Source: Tethybacter castelli (GTDB taxonomy: Bacteria; Pseudomonadota; Gammaproteobacteria; Tethybacterales; Tethybacteraceae). From it: a stretch of DNA of 46,526 bases. The translations under genes were made by a program, and so were the position numbers. Below, one piece after another: positions 28,029 to 37,228 of this stretch; within the stretch, counting starts at the first letter, position 1; every line of letters starts with the position of its first letter. The notes beneath the pieces are model-generated. The model made no database searches. It saw only the letters and a program-made list of their open reading frames with translations, and was not told the origin of the DNA. The stretch is from assembly GCA_036679665.1 (NCBI GenBank), contig JAZHEJ010000044.1:1-46526 (forward strand), given 5' to 3'.

Positions 28029-28752
28029 TCAACCTTCTGTTTGAACATAGATATCATCAATGTTGATCAGTTCATCGTCTGGCCTGATAGGGATTGTCTG
28101 TAATTTTGATTTTGCTCGTTCAAGCCTTTTTTGATGGTTTTTTTATTAGAGCTATTCTCTTAGGTTTTCAAGAGTTTCACCGTCGCACCAAGAGAATGGA
28201 GAGCCTTGACACAACGTCGTTTTTTCATACCTCTTTGCATCTTCAAGTACTTCAGGATGGTACTCTTTTGCTTCACCCATTCAATCTTCAGTTGATCAAA
28301 GCTAAGGTATATCCGCTCCTGTTGCGCTACTCATAATACTCTGGTAGCTTAGTACCGTAGTCATATAAAAGCTGTCTGACCATTTTTTATCAATGTCTGC
28401 TTCATTTAGAGAACTTGACAACCAGGTTTTGATGCATTGAGTCAAAGCCTTCTCTGTAGTCTGCATCTGCGCGAATAGCTACGTACGAATATACTTTGAC
28501 ACCGCCTTCCAAGTAAGTATTTATTAATTCTTGAACCGGTCTCAGTTTTAACGTGCGAATGCACCACCACGTCTGCGCAGAGGGTAAAAAATTGTTAAAT
28601 TTATCCAGCCAATGGTCGATATCTTTATCAGGGCTCAATCGAAGGTTTTTTGGGAATAGTATTGCTTCTAATTTACTAAGAAATGTATTGACCTCTGGCA
28701 ACTCTTTACCCGTATCAGTAACGAAATAGTTAATGTCCAACTCCAGAAAATT
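28029..28752 (-). pseudogene. Decayed PAPS-reductase (SspD/DndC-like) gene
   Basis: The open part (28402-28740) reads VTDTGKELPEVNTFLSKLE, then SAQTWWCIRTLKLRP and YSYVAIRADADYREG. This parallels SspD at 12.75 kb (CDTGAELEE, RWCTRMLKIKP, YSYIGIRSDENR). Beyond it, broken frames still show LPEYYE with RNRSG, and the end RPDDELINIDDIY. The N-terminal P-loop is absent because the HNH gene begins there. Several stops and shifts make it non-functional. It suggests the neighbouring cluster once had its own sulfur-type enzyme. Confidence 0.75.
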
Positions 28753-28769
28753 CTTCCGAGGTCAAAGAA

Positions 28770-29366
28770 TTGAGTTTTACCCTAAACAAATTGGCTAAAA
28801 AAATAGATCATGTCGGCGACGTTACGCTCAGAAATTTTAACGGAGTTCACAGAACATTGTCCAATCTTTGGTATCGAGAACAAGGCAATACCAACCTGCC
28901 TATTGGCAAAACAATGATCCGACTATGGGATCATTACAAAAACAATAAACAAGAACTTGTGAAATTATCCCAAGCTATTCTTGCACACCTTGCTGAAGAC
29001 CAACCTATTACGTTCGATTATCCAGAGCTTGATAATCCTCTTGAGGGTAGATTGTTAGTTGGAACACATCTTTACCGCGAGCGTAATAAGCAAATCGTCA
29101 AACAAAAAAAACAGCAATATCTTGATGAATTTGGATGCTTGCGTTGTGAAACTTGTGATTTTGATTTTGCCAATATATACGGTTCAAGAGGTAAAGGTTT
29201 TATAGAGTGTCATCATGTAATTCCGCTTTCTGAATTAAATGTTGCAACTGAAACAAAATTAAACGATTTGTCGCTATTATGCGCCAATTGTCATAGGATG
29301 ATTCACCGCAAGCAACCTTGGCTTAGCTTAGAAAGTTTATCTAATTTGCTTCACGACAGTCGGTAG
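28770..29366 (+). CDS. HNH endonuclease
   Basis: 198 residues. The N-terminal 110 residues carry no motif I know. The C-terminal HNH shows CETC (Zn), FIECHHVIPLSEL, LNDLSLLCANCH and RMIHRKQPW, with all H-N-H residues and both Cys pairs intact. Start: TTG at 28770 with CGAGG about 9 bp upstream; the first ATG would cost 48 residues. It is divergent from the decayed PAPS-reductase gene. Likely a modification-dependent or general restriction nuclease. Confidence 0.8.
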   Translation: MSFTLNKLAKKIDHVGDVTLRNFNGVHRTLSNLWYREQGNTNLPIGKTMIRLWDHYKNNKQELVKLSQAILAHLAEDQPITFDYPELDNPLEGRLLVGTHLYRERNKQIVKQKKQQYLDEFGCLRCETCDFDFANIYGSRGKGFIECHHVIPLSELNVATETKLNDLSLLCANCHRMIHRKQPWLSLESLSNLLHDSR

Positions 29367-29522
29367 TGATTATCATGGAATTTTGCACATTGATATACTC
29401 ACTATTCATAAACATATATATAAAGACAGACCACTATATGGCATGGCCACCGAGGAGTGGGCTTATCAATGCATTTTAATAAAACTGTAATGACCAAGGA
29501 CAATAAATAACGGAAAACAAAA

Positions 29523-29783
29523 ATGACTAAAAAAACACTAATCGGTACTATATTGTTTTTTATCACTGTTGCGTCTTCGGCGCAAACGTCTATTGATAGG
29601 ATATTGGCCGATATAGACCAAGATTTTCGAGAACTGGGCTATACATAATATAAAAATGATGCGTTGAGTTGCGCCAGACAAGCCTACAATAAATACCTCA
29701 ATGGAGAGTTGGGCGGAGATTTGTCATACTGGGCGATTGATTGCACATTTGAAAAATATCTTGATCGTGAATTTGGTGAGTAA
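29523..29783 (+). pseudogene. Small secreted protein, interrupted by an in-frame stop
   Basis: ATG at 29523, then a clear signal peptide (TKKTLIGTILFFITVASSAQ). A TAA at 29646-29648 interrupts the frame, which then continues in phase (YKNDALSCARQAYNKYLNG, then WAIDCTFEKYLD) to 29783. The second part resembles the protein at 30048-30659 (HCADQAQYQVETGRLG, then WAVKC). So it is a shorter, broken paralogue. Confidence 0.6.
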
Positions 29784-30047
29784 GAAGTTCTACCCAACCC
29801 GTTTTAAACGGCACAAAGCTACAGGGCTGTGCGTTTACGCCGGGCGCTATAACTAAGCCGTAAATGACGCAGGCACTTCACAGCTCATCTTGCCACGGTC
29901 AACCAGAGAACCGCAGAAAATACTATCACAAGTTTGTTGCAAAAAACTATGTACTTGCAGGGGTACGAAACACACCCTTGAAGAACGCAAGCGTTGCGAA
30001 ATAATTATTAACTACTTTTCTTTGCTTAAACACAAAAGGTTGTTTAG
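29784..30047. other. Intergenic, no clear feature
   Basis: Some 260 bases between the two secreted-protein genes; I see no gene or RNA. The spacer at 29367-29522 is likewise empty. Confidence 0.4.
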
Positions 30048-30659
30048 TCATAACAAATAGCAATTAAGAGCATTTCTTAAAGTATCATCATTGATATTGG
30101 ATAAGATCGGTTGCTGCTCGTTTCCAAGTATTTTCTCAATATATATTTCTCGGTTTCTGTAGTCTTTCCAGTGTATGTATTCTAGCTGTTCTGCTTCAGA
30201 TGCGCATACCATCACCTTCACATTCGGCAATTCAATGCTGACCGCATCGGCGAGTTGAACAGCAATTTGATCAACGCGCTCCAAACGAGCGGTTTCACGC
30301 AATTTTAAAGTTGCAATTGCGCATTTCACCGCCCATTGTTTTGCTTCCTTTGATCCGAGCCTGCCTGTTTCTACTTGATACTGAGCTTGATCAGCGCAAT
30401 GAGTCGCCATGGTATCACTATAATCGTATCCAATTCCTTGATCGTGCAGCAAACTGGCAATGTGATCGTAAATCTTATCGGCTTCCGCAATACTTTTATC
30501 TAAATATTTAAGTTGTTCTTCAAAACTTAAAGATGAAAGATATTCATTTTCTTTGCGATCATGCTCTTCGTCCCGTTCTACTGTGAACTGCGCCTTGCTA
30601 TCGATATTGACGATCAAAAGCAATGATAGTAAGGTGATGAGTTTTGCAAATTTTGTCAT
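30048..30659 (-). CDS. Secreted protein of unknown function
   Basis: 203 residues with an N-terminal signal peptide (MTKFAKLITLLSLLLIVN... cleavage likely after SKAQ). The mature part is acidic and helical with four conserved-looking Cys (THCADQ, WAVKCA, VCASE, NCYLL), compatible with disulfides in the periplasm. No known domain. A broken paralogue lies convergently at 29.5 kb. It may be a housekeeping or cargo gene unrelated to defence. Confidence 0.65.
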   Translation of the reverse strand: MTKFAKLITLLSLLLIVNIDSKAQFTVERDEEHDRKENEYLSSLSFEEQLKYLDKSIAEADKIYDHIASLLHDQGIGYDYSDTMATHCADQAQYQVETGRLGSKEAKQWAVKCAIATLKLRETARLERVDQIAVQLADAVSIELPNVKVMVCASEAEQLEYIHWKDYRNREIYIEKILGNEQQPILSNINDDTLRNALNCYLL

Positions 30660-30702
30660 TTTTTTATTTTATTGTGAAATATTAATTATTGGTTTTATTT
30701 AA

Positions 30703-30815
30703 TATATGCAAAGCCTCTGCGGTGCGATTGATCTTGATCGCACCGGTATTATTCCGGTGCAAAAAACATAGGAGCGCAATATTGCATCACCATTTCGGAA
30801 ATGCTATTCACCTGT
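30703..30815 (-). pseudogene. Scrap of an enolase-superfamily gene
   Basis: The minus strand reads NNTGAIKINRTAEALHM, matching the intact enolase-superfamily protein at 42.5 kb (GGITGTIKTARTAEAFHM). The DNA resemblance covers about 110 bp, and the flanks are too decayed to follow. A perfect 8-bp hairpin (30721-30728 with 30737-30744) falls inside and is probably incidental. Confidence 0.65.
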
Positions 30816-30939
30816 TCATTTAGTTGATTATTTAAAAAAGCTGGCTACACTCAGCAACATGTCAAATAAAAGCTACCAATTCATTATGACTACTTTGCTG
30901 AAACGGGTGTGAATTAGATCCAAACAGAAATAAACTAAA

Positions 30940-33792
30940 TTAGCTGTTAACAATTGGATTTGTTGCATACATCGGCATATCATGCTTCTTCACACCAGAC
31001 TTTGTCCCAAACTGTGCCAACACAGCATGTATTTTCTGTGGATCATCCAAAATAGCACAATCCCACTTGCCAAATGCGCCATGATTTGATACAGCTAACA
31101 CCCAATCTTCAAGTGCATCTTTTTTCGCTTCATCCTGTTCTGTTATTTTTCCCTTGGTTTCTAAGACCAATGTAATTCCGTTATGTAAACGAACCAGAAA
31201 ATCAGGTCTGTACTTGCGTATCACTCCTCGATAAACATAATATATTTCAAATCCCAAATGATCGTTTTTTACCCATGCATCCACATATTCGCTGTGATCT
31301 AATGCATATGCGTCCGATGCTTCCCAAGTGCTGTCCAATACGCAAACATTGATATGTGACTTGGCAGTGCGATGATATGGCTTGGACGTGTACCAAGTTC
31401 GCATATCACCTGTTTGCCTTATCGGCTGGTATGAATCAAAAATAGGCACCATCTTTTCATGATTTGTTTGCTTAATAGCATGGTATATGTGTCGAATTAT
31501 TGCAGAAAGTCTCAGATCAATAGCTAACCGACGACGAATACTATTTTGGTTAAATGATTGCGGAAGAATGGTAATCGCTGAAGAATTAAAAAATCCTTCA
31601 GCAATACGTACTAATTGCATAATCAACTGTTCGCGGCTTCCTTTCCACGATGGCTTCATTTGATCGTAAATATCTCTCGCTGCTTCAAATATTAATCGTT
31701 GGGTACGGAAACTGGCAACGAGAGGTTCCAGGTCAATGTTGCTAATCTTGTCAAAGTCTTGTTTTCCTGCCAATGTAGGAGCTAGTTCAGCAATTTGAGC
31801 AATGTCCGATACGTTAATATTCAACGGCTTAATCTGATTCCAGTCCACATGCAACTGTTGTTGAAAAGTATGTTCGATACGTATCACCATCGGCCAGCGC
31901 ATTGCATGTTTAGCTTTGCTAGGGTCAGGTTCTACAGCTATTTTGGGTTTGGTAGGTTGCGGAGGTGTGTCATCAGTACCTTCATGAGGTAAAAAAGTAA
32001 ACGGTATACCGAAAATGTTTACATATTCAGGTTCAAACATTTCGGTTTTTGGATTTATCTCATATGCTGTTCGTCGCAAACCTCTACCCACGACTTGCTC
32101 GCATAGCAATTGACTGCTAAAAGCGCGTAGTCCCATAATGTGAGTAACTGTCTTGGCGTCCCAACCTTCGCTAAGCATTCCTACAGAAATGACATTTTGG
32201 ATTTGCTCACCTGGCGTATTTTGCACGCCGACAGTATTAACTTGTTTACGCAATAATTCTGCTCTTTGCGCATTATTTATTTTCTGATTTGAACCACCCT
32301 CAGGATTGCCTACATCTTGTTGTAACGAAGTATCTTCCTCTTCAGCTTTCGCCAATACCTTTGAGTCAATCTGTAGCAATCGGTCCATATCACATAATTC
32401 CTCGATACGGATACGCTTGCTTTCGAAAGCATGTTTAACGCGCGCTGCGGTTTCGGTACGATTACATACGCTGATCATCACCGGTGGTACTTGAATTTTT
32501 GCTTGCTGCCATGCTTCGCGTGTTAAATTCCAATCGTATCCCAAAAGAACATAAGCGTTATTAACGAGATCAGGCAGAAGCTCATTAGGTTCTGCTTTGC
32601 GGTTGAGATCATCTTTTACATCTGGGTCGTTGTAGATATGATAAAAGCGAGACTTATACGTTGTCGCATCAGGGATCGCGTCGTCGCGAACAACCACACG
32701 TGGCGTCTTAACAAGTCCTGACTCAATCGCATCATTCAAGCCAAAATCACTAACAATCCAATCGAAAAGTGAATTTTCGTCACTAATATTTCCAGACGGA
32801 GCAAAAGGGGTAGCCGAAAAATCATAGCAACGATTGATGCCGCGGGCACGATGGATACGATCTAACCCACCAATCCAAATTGTCGCTTCTTCGGCACTGT
32901 CTTTCATATCGCGCATACGTAGGTTTTTTTTCACCGCGCTAGGATTGATGCGCCAGGCATGATGAGCTTCATCGTTTATGACTAGCAAATTTTGAGCATT
33001 CGCCATATCGCCTAAGACATCACGAATATATGCTTCGTCGCTTTTTACACCGCGTTTATCCACACTTCGACGCTTTTTTATCTGTTCTGCGTTATCCCAT
33101 GCCAAGGCATGCCAGTTTCGTATCAGCACCTTGCCAGTACGCAACCTATCAAGCATATCTGATGGAACGATGTCGAATTCGCGATAATAATTATTTTTAT
33201 TTGATATTAACAGAGTCTCAAGACGGTTTTTGACTGTTAGTCCTGGAGCAATTATCAAGATATTTTTGGAAAAACGTCGGTCTTGAGAATTTGTTGCTTT
33301 GTTAAGAATATGCCATGCGATTACCATTGCCATTACCAGAGTCTTACCAGTACCTGTAGCCATTTTGCAACACTGTCGCAAGAATTCGCCTCCATCTCCG
33401 CGAATATCAATTCCTACTCGCTCTTCGTCAGGCGCTTCGAGCAACCAGATTAAAGTTTCAATCGCTTCAAGTTGACAAAAAAACAACGGTTTGTCTCTCA
33501 AGTCTGCAGGCTGATTCCAATGCTCCAGCAAACGTTTAGTAATCCCAGTGACACCCTTGTATCCTGTTTCTCGCCAAGTTCGTACGCGCGAACGTACCAT
33601 ATTTACTAAAGGGATTTTCACAAAAACCCCTGGATCGTCAAATTTTTTCGATGCCTCGGATGCCCTCACATATCCAGCAGAGCGACGACCATCAATCAGT
33701 TCAAAGCCCTGCATTTCGCTGACATATTTCCAATACCGGATAGGTTCTCGGTAAGGAGAGTTGACTATCAGTTTGTCAATAGCACGCGGCAT
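30940..33792 (-). CDS. res: Type III-like restriction enzyme Res (BPTD_3080 family helicase-nuclease)
   Basis: 950 residues. The opening NSPYREPIRYWKY and the segment GVTGITKRLLEHW are typical of the BPTD_3080 family. Helicase motifs: MATGTGKT (144-151), NDEAHHAW (about 273), YDFSATPF and a motif VI-like QVVGRGLRRT. The C-terminus carries a PD-(D/E)XK nuclease: RPDFLVRL followed by LVLETKGK. It is the cutting subunit paired with the mod gene at the other end of the operon. The start ATG shares one base with the DUF6527 stop (TAATG). The domain order is complete and no damage is visible. Confidence 0.9.
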   Translation of the reverse strand: MPRAIDKLIVNSPYREPIRYWKYVSEMQGFELIDGRRSAGYVRASEASKKFDDPGVFVKIPLVNMVRSRVRTWRETGYKGVTGITKRLLEHWNQPADLRDKPLFFCQLEAIETLIWLLEAPDEERVGIDIRGDGGEFLRQCCKMATGTGKTLVMAMVIAWHILNKATNSQDRRFSKNILIIAPGLTVKNRLETLLISNKNNYYREFDIVPSDMLDRLRTGKVLIRNWHALAWDNAEQIKKRRSVDKRGVKSDEAYIRDVLGDMANAQNLLVINDEAHHAWRINPSAVKKNLRMRDMKDSAEEATIWIGGLDRIHRARGINRCYDFSATPFAPSGNISDENSLFDWIVSDFGLNDAIESGLVKTPRVVVRDDAIPDATTYKSRFYHIYNDPDVKDDLNRKAEPNELLPDLVNNAYVLLGYDWNLTREAWQQAKIQVPPVMISVCNRTETAARVKHAFESKRIRIEELCDMDRLLQIDSKVLAKAEEEDTSLQQDVGNPEGGSNQKINNAQRAELLRKQVNTVGVQNTPGEQIQNVISVGMLSEGWDAKTVTHIMGLRAFSSQLLCEQVVGRGLRRTAYEINPKTEMFEPEYVNIFGIPFTFLPHEGTDDTPPQPTKPKIAVEPDPSKAKHAMRWPMVIRIEHTFQQQLHVDWNQIKPLNINVSDIAQIAELAPTLAGKQDFDKISNIDLEPLVASFRTQRLIFEAARDIYDQMKPSWKGSREQLIMQLVRIAEGFFNSSAITILPQSFNQNSIRRRLAIDLRLSAIIRHIYHAIKQTNHEKMVPIFDSYQPIRQTGDMRTWYTSKPYHRTAKSHINVCVLDSTWEASDAYALDHSEYVDAWVKNDHLGFEIYYVYRGVIRKYRPDFLVRLHNGITLVLETKGKITEQDEAKKDALEDWVLAVSNHGAFGKWDCAILDDPQKIHAVLAQFGTKSGVKKHDMPMYATNPIVNS

Positions 33793-34166
33793 TAGCCTAT
33801 TCTATTTTCTTTGGGAACTCTAAAAGACGGTATATCTGACCAGAACACACGGCCTTTTTTTATCCAGTAATGACAGCCGCAAGATGAATCGATAATATCA
33901 ACCGAAGGGTAGATAGTTAAAGAGCCGTCACTATGTTCACTAATTCTCCATCTTCGCTTAAATTCAGGAGAAATTTCCAGATGAACAATTTTTTTACATG
34001 TTCGACGAGGACAAGGCACAGCAGCATAAAAAGGAAATTTACGACCACCGATTATATATATTGTATATTTTGATGGGTTGTTAGGAAGGTCTTCTACCCA
34101 GATCGTACGGAATTGTTTTTGTTTAGCAAAAAAATTCAGTATTCGTAATATTATAGATTTGATCAT
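33792..34166 (-). CDS. DUF6527 protein of the ubiquitin-like cassette
   Basis: 124 residues from the ATG at 34166, which sits 7 bp after the E1 stop; a longer frame to 34316 would overlap the E1 gene by 140 bp and is unlikely. The segments VPCPRRTCKKIVHLEI, RRWRISEHSDGSLTIYPSV and SSCGCHYWIKKGRV match the DUF6527 pattern of paired Cys, then GSLT-PS and a C-x-HxWI end. This family is known as a partner of bacterial E1/E2/Ubl operons. It may handle Ubl processing or removal, but its chemistry here is not evident from the sequence. Confidence 0.75.
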   Translation of the reverse strand: MIKSIILRILNFFAKQKQFRTIWVEDLPNNPSKYTIYIIGGRKFPFYAAVPCPRRTCKKIVHLEISPEFKRRWRISEHSDGSLTIYPSVDIIDSSCGCHYWIKKGRVFWSDIPSFRVPKENRIG

Positions 34167-34173
34167 TAATGAT

Positions 34174-35559
34174 TTATCTTTTTCGGGTTTTGTGCCAGAA
34201 ACTTCTGTCGCCCATACCAAGATTTTTTTCAAAAATTGTATGTTTACGCGCACCGGCTGTGCTGTTGGAATAATATCCTTGTACAAGTTGAAATCGTTGA
34301 GTTTCAAAATCATCATTTGAGTCGAGACGAAATATATGAAGTCTAGCTAGAAAATCATTAAATGCCAAACAAGCTGCTTGTGCATTAATCGATATAACGG
34401 CAGGATGATCTTCCCCTACAGCAACCAAGTATCCTGCTTTGCGTTGTTCTTGGTAGTTTTCCGGGTTTTCTGCTTTGCGATTTTCAGCAGTGATTTGTTC
34501 GGTTGTATAACATCCTCTTGCCATCAAACCTGCACAATCAGGGTGTATATAATGAGCCGCGGCATCTGCTTGTGAGATGTTTCCTTTGCCGTCTGCTTCA
34601 AGAAAAACACCGACATCAAAGTAAGGGATATAGTACGCAGTCGCCAACGCCTCTAAATGATATCTTCCGCTTGCCGAATCTACACATCCAAATATTACAT
34701 CACAGTCAGCGAGCGCATCTATAACCTCATCACACCTAGTATCAGCAACATAAATGTCAACATTTGTGCCCAAGCCAAATCGCATTATGGATTTTTTGAT
34801 AGCTTCGACTTTAGGAACATTTGACTCAGCATCGTATTTGTCGACATTCACTATACGGTTTAGATTCTTTTCTTCAACAATGTCAGGATCTACCAGTACC
34901 AAACCACCAATACAATTGCGGGCTAGAAACTCAATTATTATGCTACCGGTACCCGAACATCCAACTACTCCCACATTTAAATTCCTCAACAAATTAAATG
35001 TACCTTTACCTAGTGTCTGAGCAATTCGAATCCCGTGTTCCGGAACTCGCGCATTGCTAACAGATTTTTTCCATATTTTGATATCCTCACCGACGACGGT
35101 AACTGTTTGAACTGGAGTAAATTTCCCGTGGCGGTCGACGCATCTACAAAATATTTCTCCGTCTGGCAACATGATTGCGGCACCGTTTGGCCTGTCATCA
35201 TCAAACCAACAACAGATTGAGCTAATCAATAAGCTATCATTTTTATCATCAGTTTCGGAAAAATACTTTTGCCCATTTGGATGGCTATGCACTGTAACAA
35301 TTGACAAACCTTCCCTATCTATTTGTTCAATTTTTTCTGGCGGCATGAATTTCTCGAATGGCCAAACCAGATGATCTTTTCGTCGAATTACACAGCATTT
35401 GCGTGGAATTAAAATAACTTCATTGACTATAAATCTATTTCCAGACTTAGTTGTACCCAGATGGCATAGCATAATTGCTGCTGCTTCATGTCCATCTTCC
35501 ATCAAATGCTCACGCATTTCTGCGTAATTATTTTGTGATATGACTAAAGTAACAGCCAA
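34174..35559 (-). CDS. JAMM-peptidase / E1 (ThiF) fusion protein
   Basis: 461 residues. The N-terminal JAB domain has a perfect JAMM signature HSHPNGQKYFSETD (H-x-H-x7-S-x2-D) and an upstream NEV, expected to bind Zn and release or trim the Ubl. The E1 domain follows: GVVGCSGTGS nucleotide loop and VDPDIVEEKNLNR, as in ThiF/MoeB/Uba enzymes that adenylate the C-terminal glycine. A candidate catalytic Cys lies in MARGCYTTE. The start is ATG at 35559, 12 bp after the E2 stop. It activates the Ubl encoded two genes upstream. Confidence 0.87.
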   Translation of the reverse strand: MAVTLVISQNNYAEMREHLMEDGHEAAAIMLCHLGTTKSGNRFIVNEVILIPRKCCVIRRKDHLVWPFEKFMPPEKIEQIDREGLSIVTVHSHPNGQKYFSETDDKNDSLLISSICCWFDDDRPNGAAIMLPDGEIFCRCVDRHGKFTPVQTVTVVGEDIKIWKKSVSNARVPEHGIRIAQTLGKGTFNLLRNLNVGVVGCSGTGSIIIEFLARNCIGGLVLVDPDIVEEKNLNRIVNVDKYDAESNVPKVEAIKKSIMRFGLGTNVDIYVADTRCDEVIDALADCDVIFGCVDSASGRYHLEALATAYYIPYFDVGVFLEADGKGNISQADAAAHYIHPDCAGLMARGCYTTEQITAENRKAENPENYQEQRKAGYLVAVGEDHPAVISINAQAACLAFNDFLARLHIFRLDSNDDFETQRFQLVQGYYSNSTAGARKHTIFEKNLGMGDRSFWHKTRKR

Positions 35560-35571
35560 AAGGTAATCCCG

Positions 35572-35943
35572 TTATCTAAGTTCGTATTTCAATTGATTTT
35601 TTACATATTCAATATGGCTTATCACAGAGTTTTTGTTCGAATCCCATTGATAATGCCTAGACCATCGTTGCCATGTCTTACCAAAATGTGGTTCCATATT
35701 TAATGCCTCTATAGCTACATTATCATTTCTTTTTATTTCAGGCAAAAAGTAAAACATATCAATCATGGCAACAGGATAGTCTTTAGGGATGATCAGCATC
35801 AAATCTGACTGAGTTGGCTTATAACAAGTTGGAATTTTAAATCCATGAATCACTATACCTTGTTCAGAATTCTCACAAATTTTCTTCCATCGTTCGCGAT
35901 AGTTTTCATTAAGATATTGACAGTCTTCGGCAGTTAGGTTCAT
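35572..35943 (-). CDS. E2-like protein (prokaryotic E2 family E type)
   Basis: 123 residues with the compact E2-like pattern: LMLIIPKDYPVAMIDMFYF (the YP-x-MFYF strand) and GKTWQRWSRHYQWDS. The three cysteines (positions 9, 24 and 41) all lie in the N-terminal third, so no Cys is present where canonical E2 enzymes have one. The conserved WSRH motif offers Ser or His instead. It overlaps the Ubl gene by 4 bp (ATGA). Expected to take the activated Ubl from the E1 and pass it to targets. Confidence 0.8.
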   Translation of the reverse strand: MNLTAEDCQYLNENYRERWKKICENSEQGIVIHGFKIPTCYKPTQSDLMLIIPKDYPVAMIDMFYFLPEIKRNDNVAIEALNMEPHFGKTWQRWSRHYQWDSNKNSVISHIEYVKNQLKYELR

Positions 35944-36695
35944 CCGCCTTGCTGCGCCTGTTTGAGCACTGTTTCAAAACGTTCAATGCCACGCTTAGTG
36001 AGATCAACGGTTTCATCACGCTCAATTGGAATTCTCCGTCCACCAAATAGTTTTTGATTGAGCGACCATTCTTCAAATGTTTTTTTAGCTAAAGATAATA
36101 TTTCTTCTCCCGTCGCCAAATGTTTGTTTATTTCACAGCTTTCTCCATCAAGCTTGATCAAGTATTTTGATTGTCCTTTCGGCGGACGACGTTCTTTCTG
36201 ACAGCAAGCTTGAATATCAATGGCAACAGTACTATCAGCAACTTTCGGAATGGTAATGAATTTATCACCTTGCTGAATTACTATGTTCAGGTTTTCACTA
36301 ATATGAATATCTAATTGGTTGTCATATTCTGCAAATAAAAGAGGAGCCTCAATTTCGAGATCCAAGTCGCAAATATCGTTGCTAGCTATTTTGGTATGGT
36401 CAAAACTTTGCTCTACTTTGTTACCATTGAGCTCTATCTCAATGGGTACTTTTAGTATTGGATTACTGTCTGAACCGACTTTCTTCTTTTCAGAAATAAA
36501 CTCCTCGCTACCTCTAATGATAATATGATCATTATCAATCAGCGGAATATTTATACCGTTCTTTTTAACCAGATATAGCGACTCATTTTCAAGATTTACC
36601 GACAGTTCTTTACAAATTGTCCCAACGTTAATTAAACCAGGGGAAAGAGATGCTATTTTTCCGTTGTATGTAACTTTAGCTTTTTCTGTTTCCAT
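35940..36695 (-). CDS. Multi-ubiquitin-like protein ending in Gly-Gly
   Basis: 251 residues made of about three beta-grasp units (roughly 1-70, 80-155, 165-251). The last is the best match to the multiubiquitin domain: KYLIKLDGESCEI, LFGGRRIPI and DETVDLTKRGIERF. The chain ends QQGG, the exposed diglycine that an E1 adenylates. It overlaps the PIN gene by 20 bp upstream and the E2 gene by 4 bp downstream. It is the modifier of this conjugation cassette; targets are unknown. Confidence 0.88.
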   Translation of the reverse strand: METEKAKVTYNGKIASLSPGLINVGTICKELSVNLENESLYLVKKNGINIPLIDNDHIIIRGSEEFISEKKKVGSDSNPILKVPIEIELNGNKVEQSFDHTKIASNDICDLDLEIEAPLLFAEYDNQLDIHISENLNIVIQQGDKFITIPKVADSTVAIDIQACCQKERRPPKGQSKYLIKLDGESCEINKHLATGEEILSLAKKTFEEWSLNQKLFGGRRIPIERDETVDLTKRGIERFETVLKQAQQGG

Positions 36696-37218
36696 GATTT
36701 TTCATTGTACAACAATCAATAAGTGTTTTTGCTTCCTCAGAAGACAAAATTCGAGGTTTTCCCGTCGAACTTTTCGGCCATAGCTTTCTTGTTTTTTTAA
36801 GAAGTTCATCCTTCTTACTAACTATATCAATAACGTCATTACTCAAAAGAGTGCTTCCTTTTTGCAAAGTAACAAATACAAAAACCCAATCAATACTCCT
36901 TGTTCTCTTTTTTGAAATTATCTTTTTTATCGCTTTTTCAAGTTCTCTGTTGCTCTTTATAGATACCTTGCAGTATTTTTTAAACAGTTCTCTTATTACT
37001 ATTTTGATAGGGTCAATAAAGCTGGTAGGTATTAGCTTTTCACCAAGATGCTTTTTATATTCTTTAGCAATTTTACCTTCTTCGTCGACTATTAGCTCAA
37101 CTTTCTTCTCAACCAGAACCGATAATAACACTCTCATATGTTTGCTATGGGCAGAATTTAAGGTATGTACAAATACATTTGTGTCTATGACAATAGTATT
37201 GTCAGCTAAGCAGATCAT
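36676..37218 (-). CDS. PIN-domain protein
   Basis: 180 residues. VIDTNVFVH near residue 10 and SNDVIDIV near 127 supply the acidic residues of a PIN ribonuclease, with further acidic residues in EYKKH. It sits 10 bp after the ATPase gene and overlaps the Ubl gene, so it is part of the operon. PIN proteins cut RNA. In this setting it may be a toxic effector controlled by the ATPase or by Ubl modification; that is inference. Confidence 0.75.
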   Translation of the reverse strand: MICLADNTIVIDTNVFVHTLNSAHSKHMRVLLSVLVEKKVELIVDEEGKIAKEYKKHLGEKLIPTSFIDPIKIVIRELFKKYCKVSIKSNRELEKAIKKIISKKRTRSIDWVFVFVTLQKGSTLLSNDVIDIVSKKDELLKKTRKLWPKSSTGKPRILSSEEAKTLIDCCTMKNHGNRKS

Positions 37219-37228
37219 TTTTACAATA

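Noticed and set aside
28094..28336. Plus-strand open frame as a small gene
   Set aside because: The minus strand over the same bases carries recognisable remnants of a PAPS-reductase C-terminus, so the plus frame is a shadow.
30721..30744. Hairpin as a transcription terminator
   Set aside because: No T-run follows on either strand near a gene end, and the sequence is explained as part of the enolase-family scrap.
33792..34316. Longer DUF6527 start at 34316
   Set aside because: It would overlap the E1 gene by over 140 bp, and the extra 50 residues are only the shadow of the E1 C-terminus; the ATG at 34166 sits 7 bp after the E1 stop.
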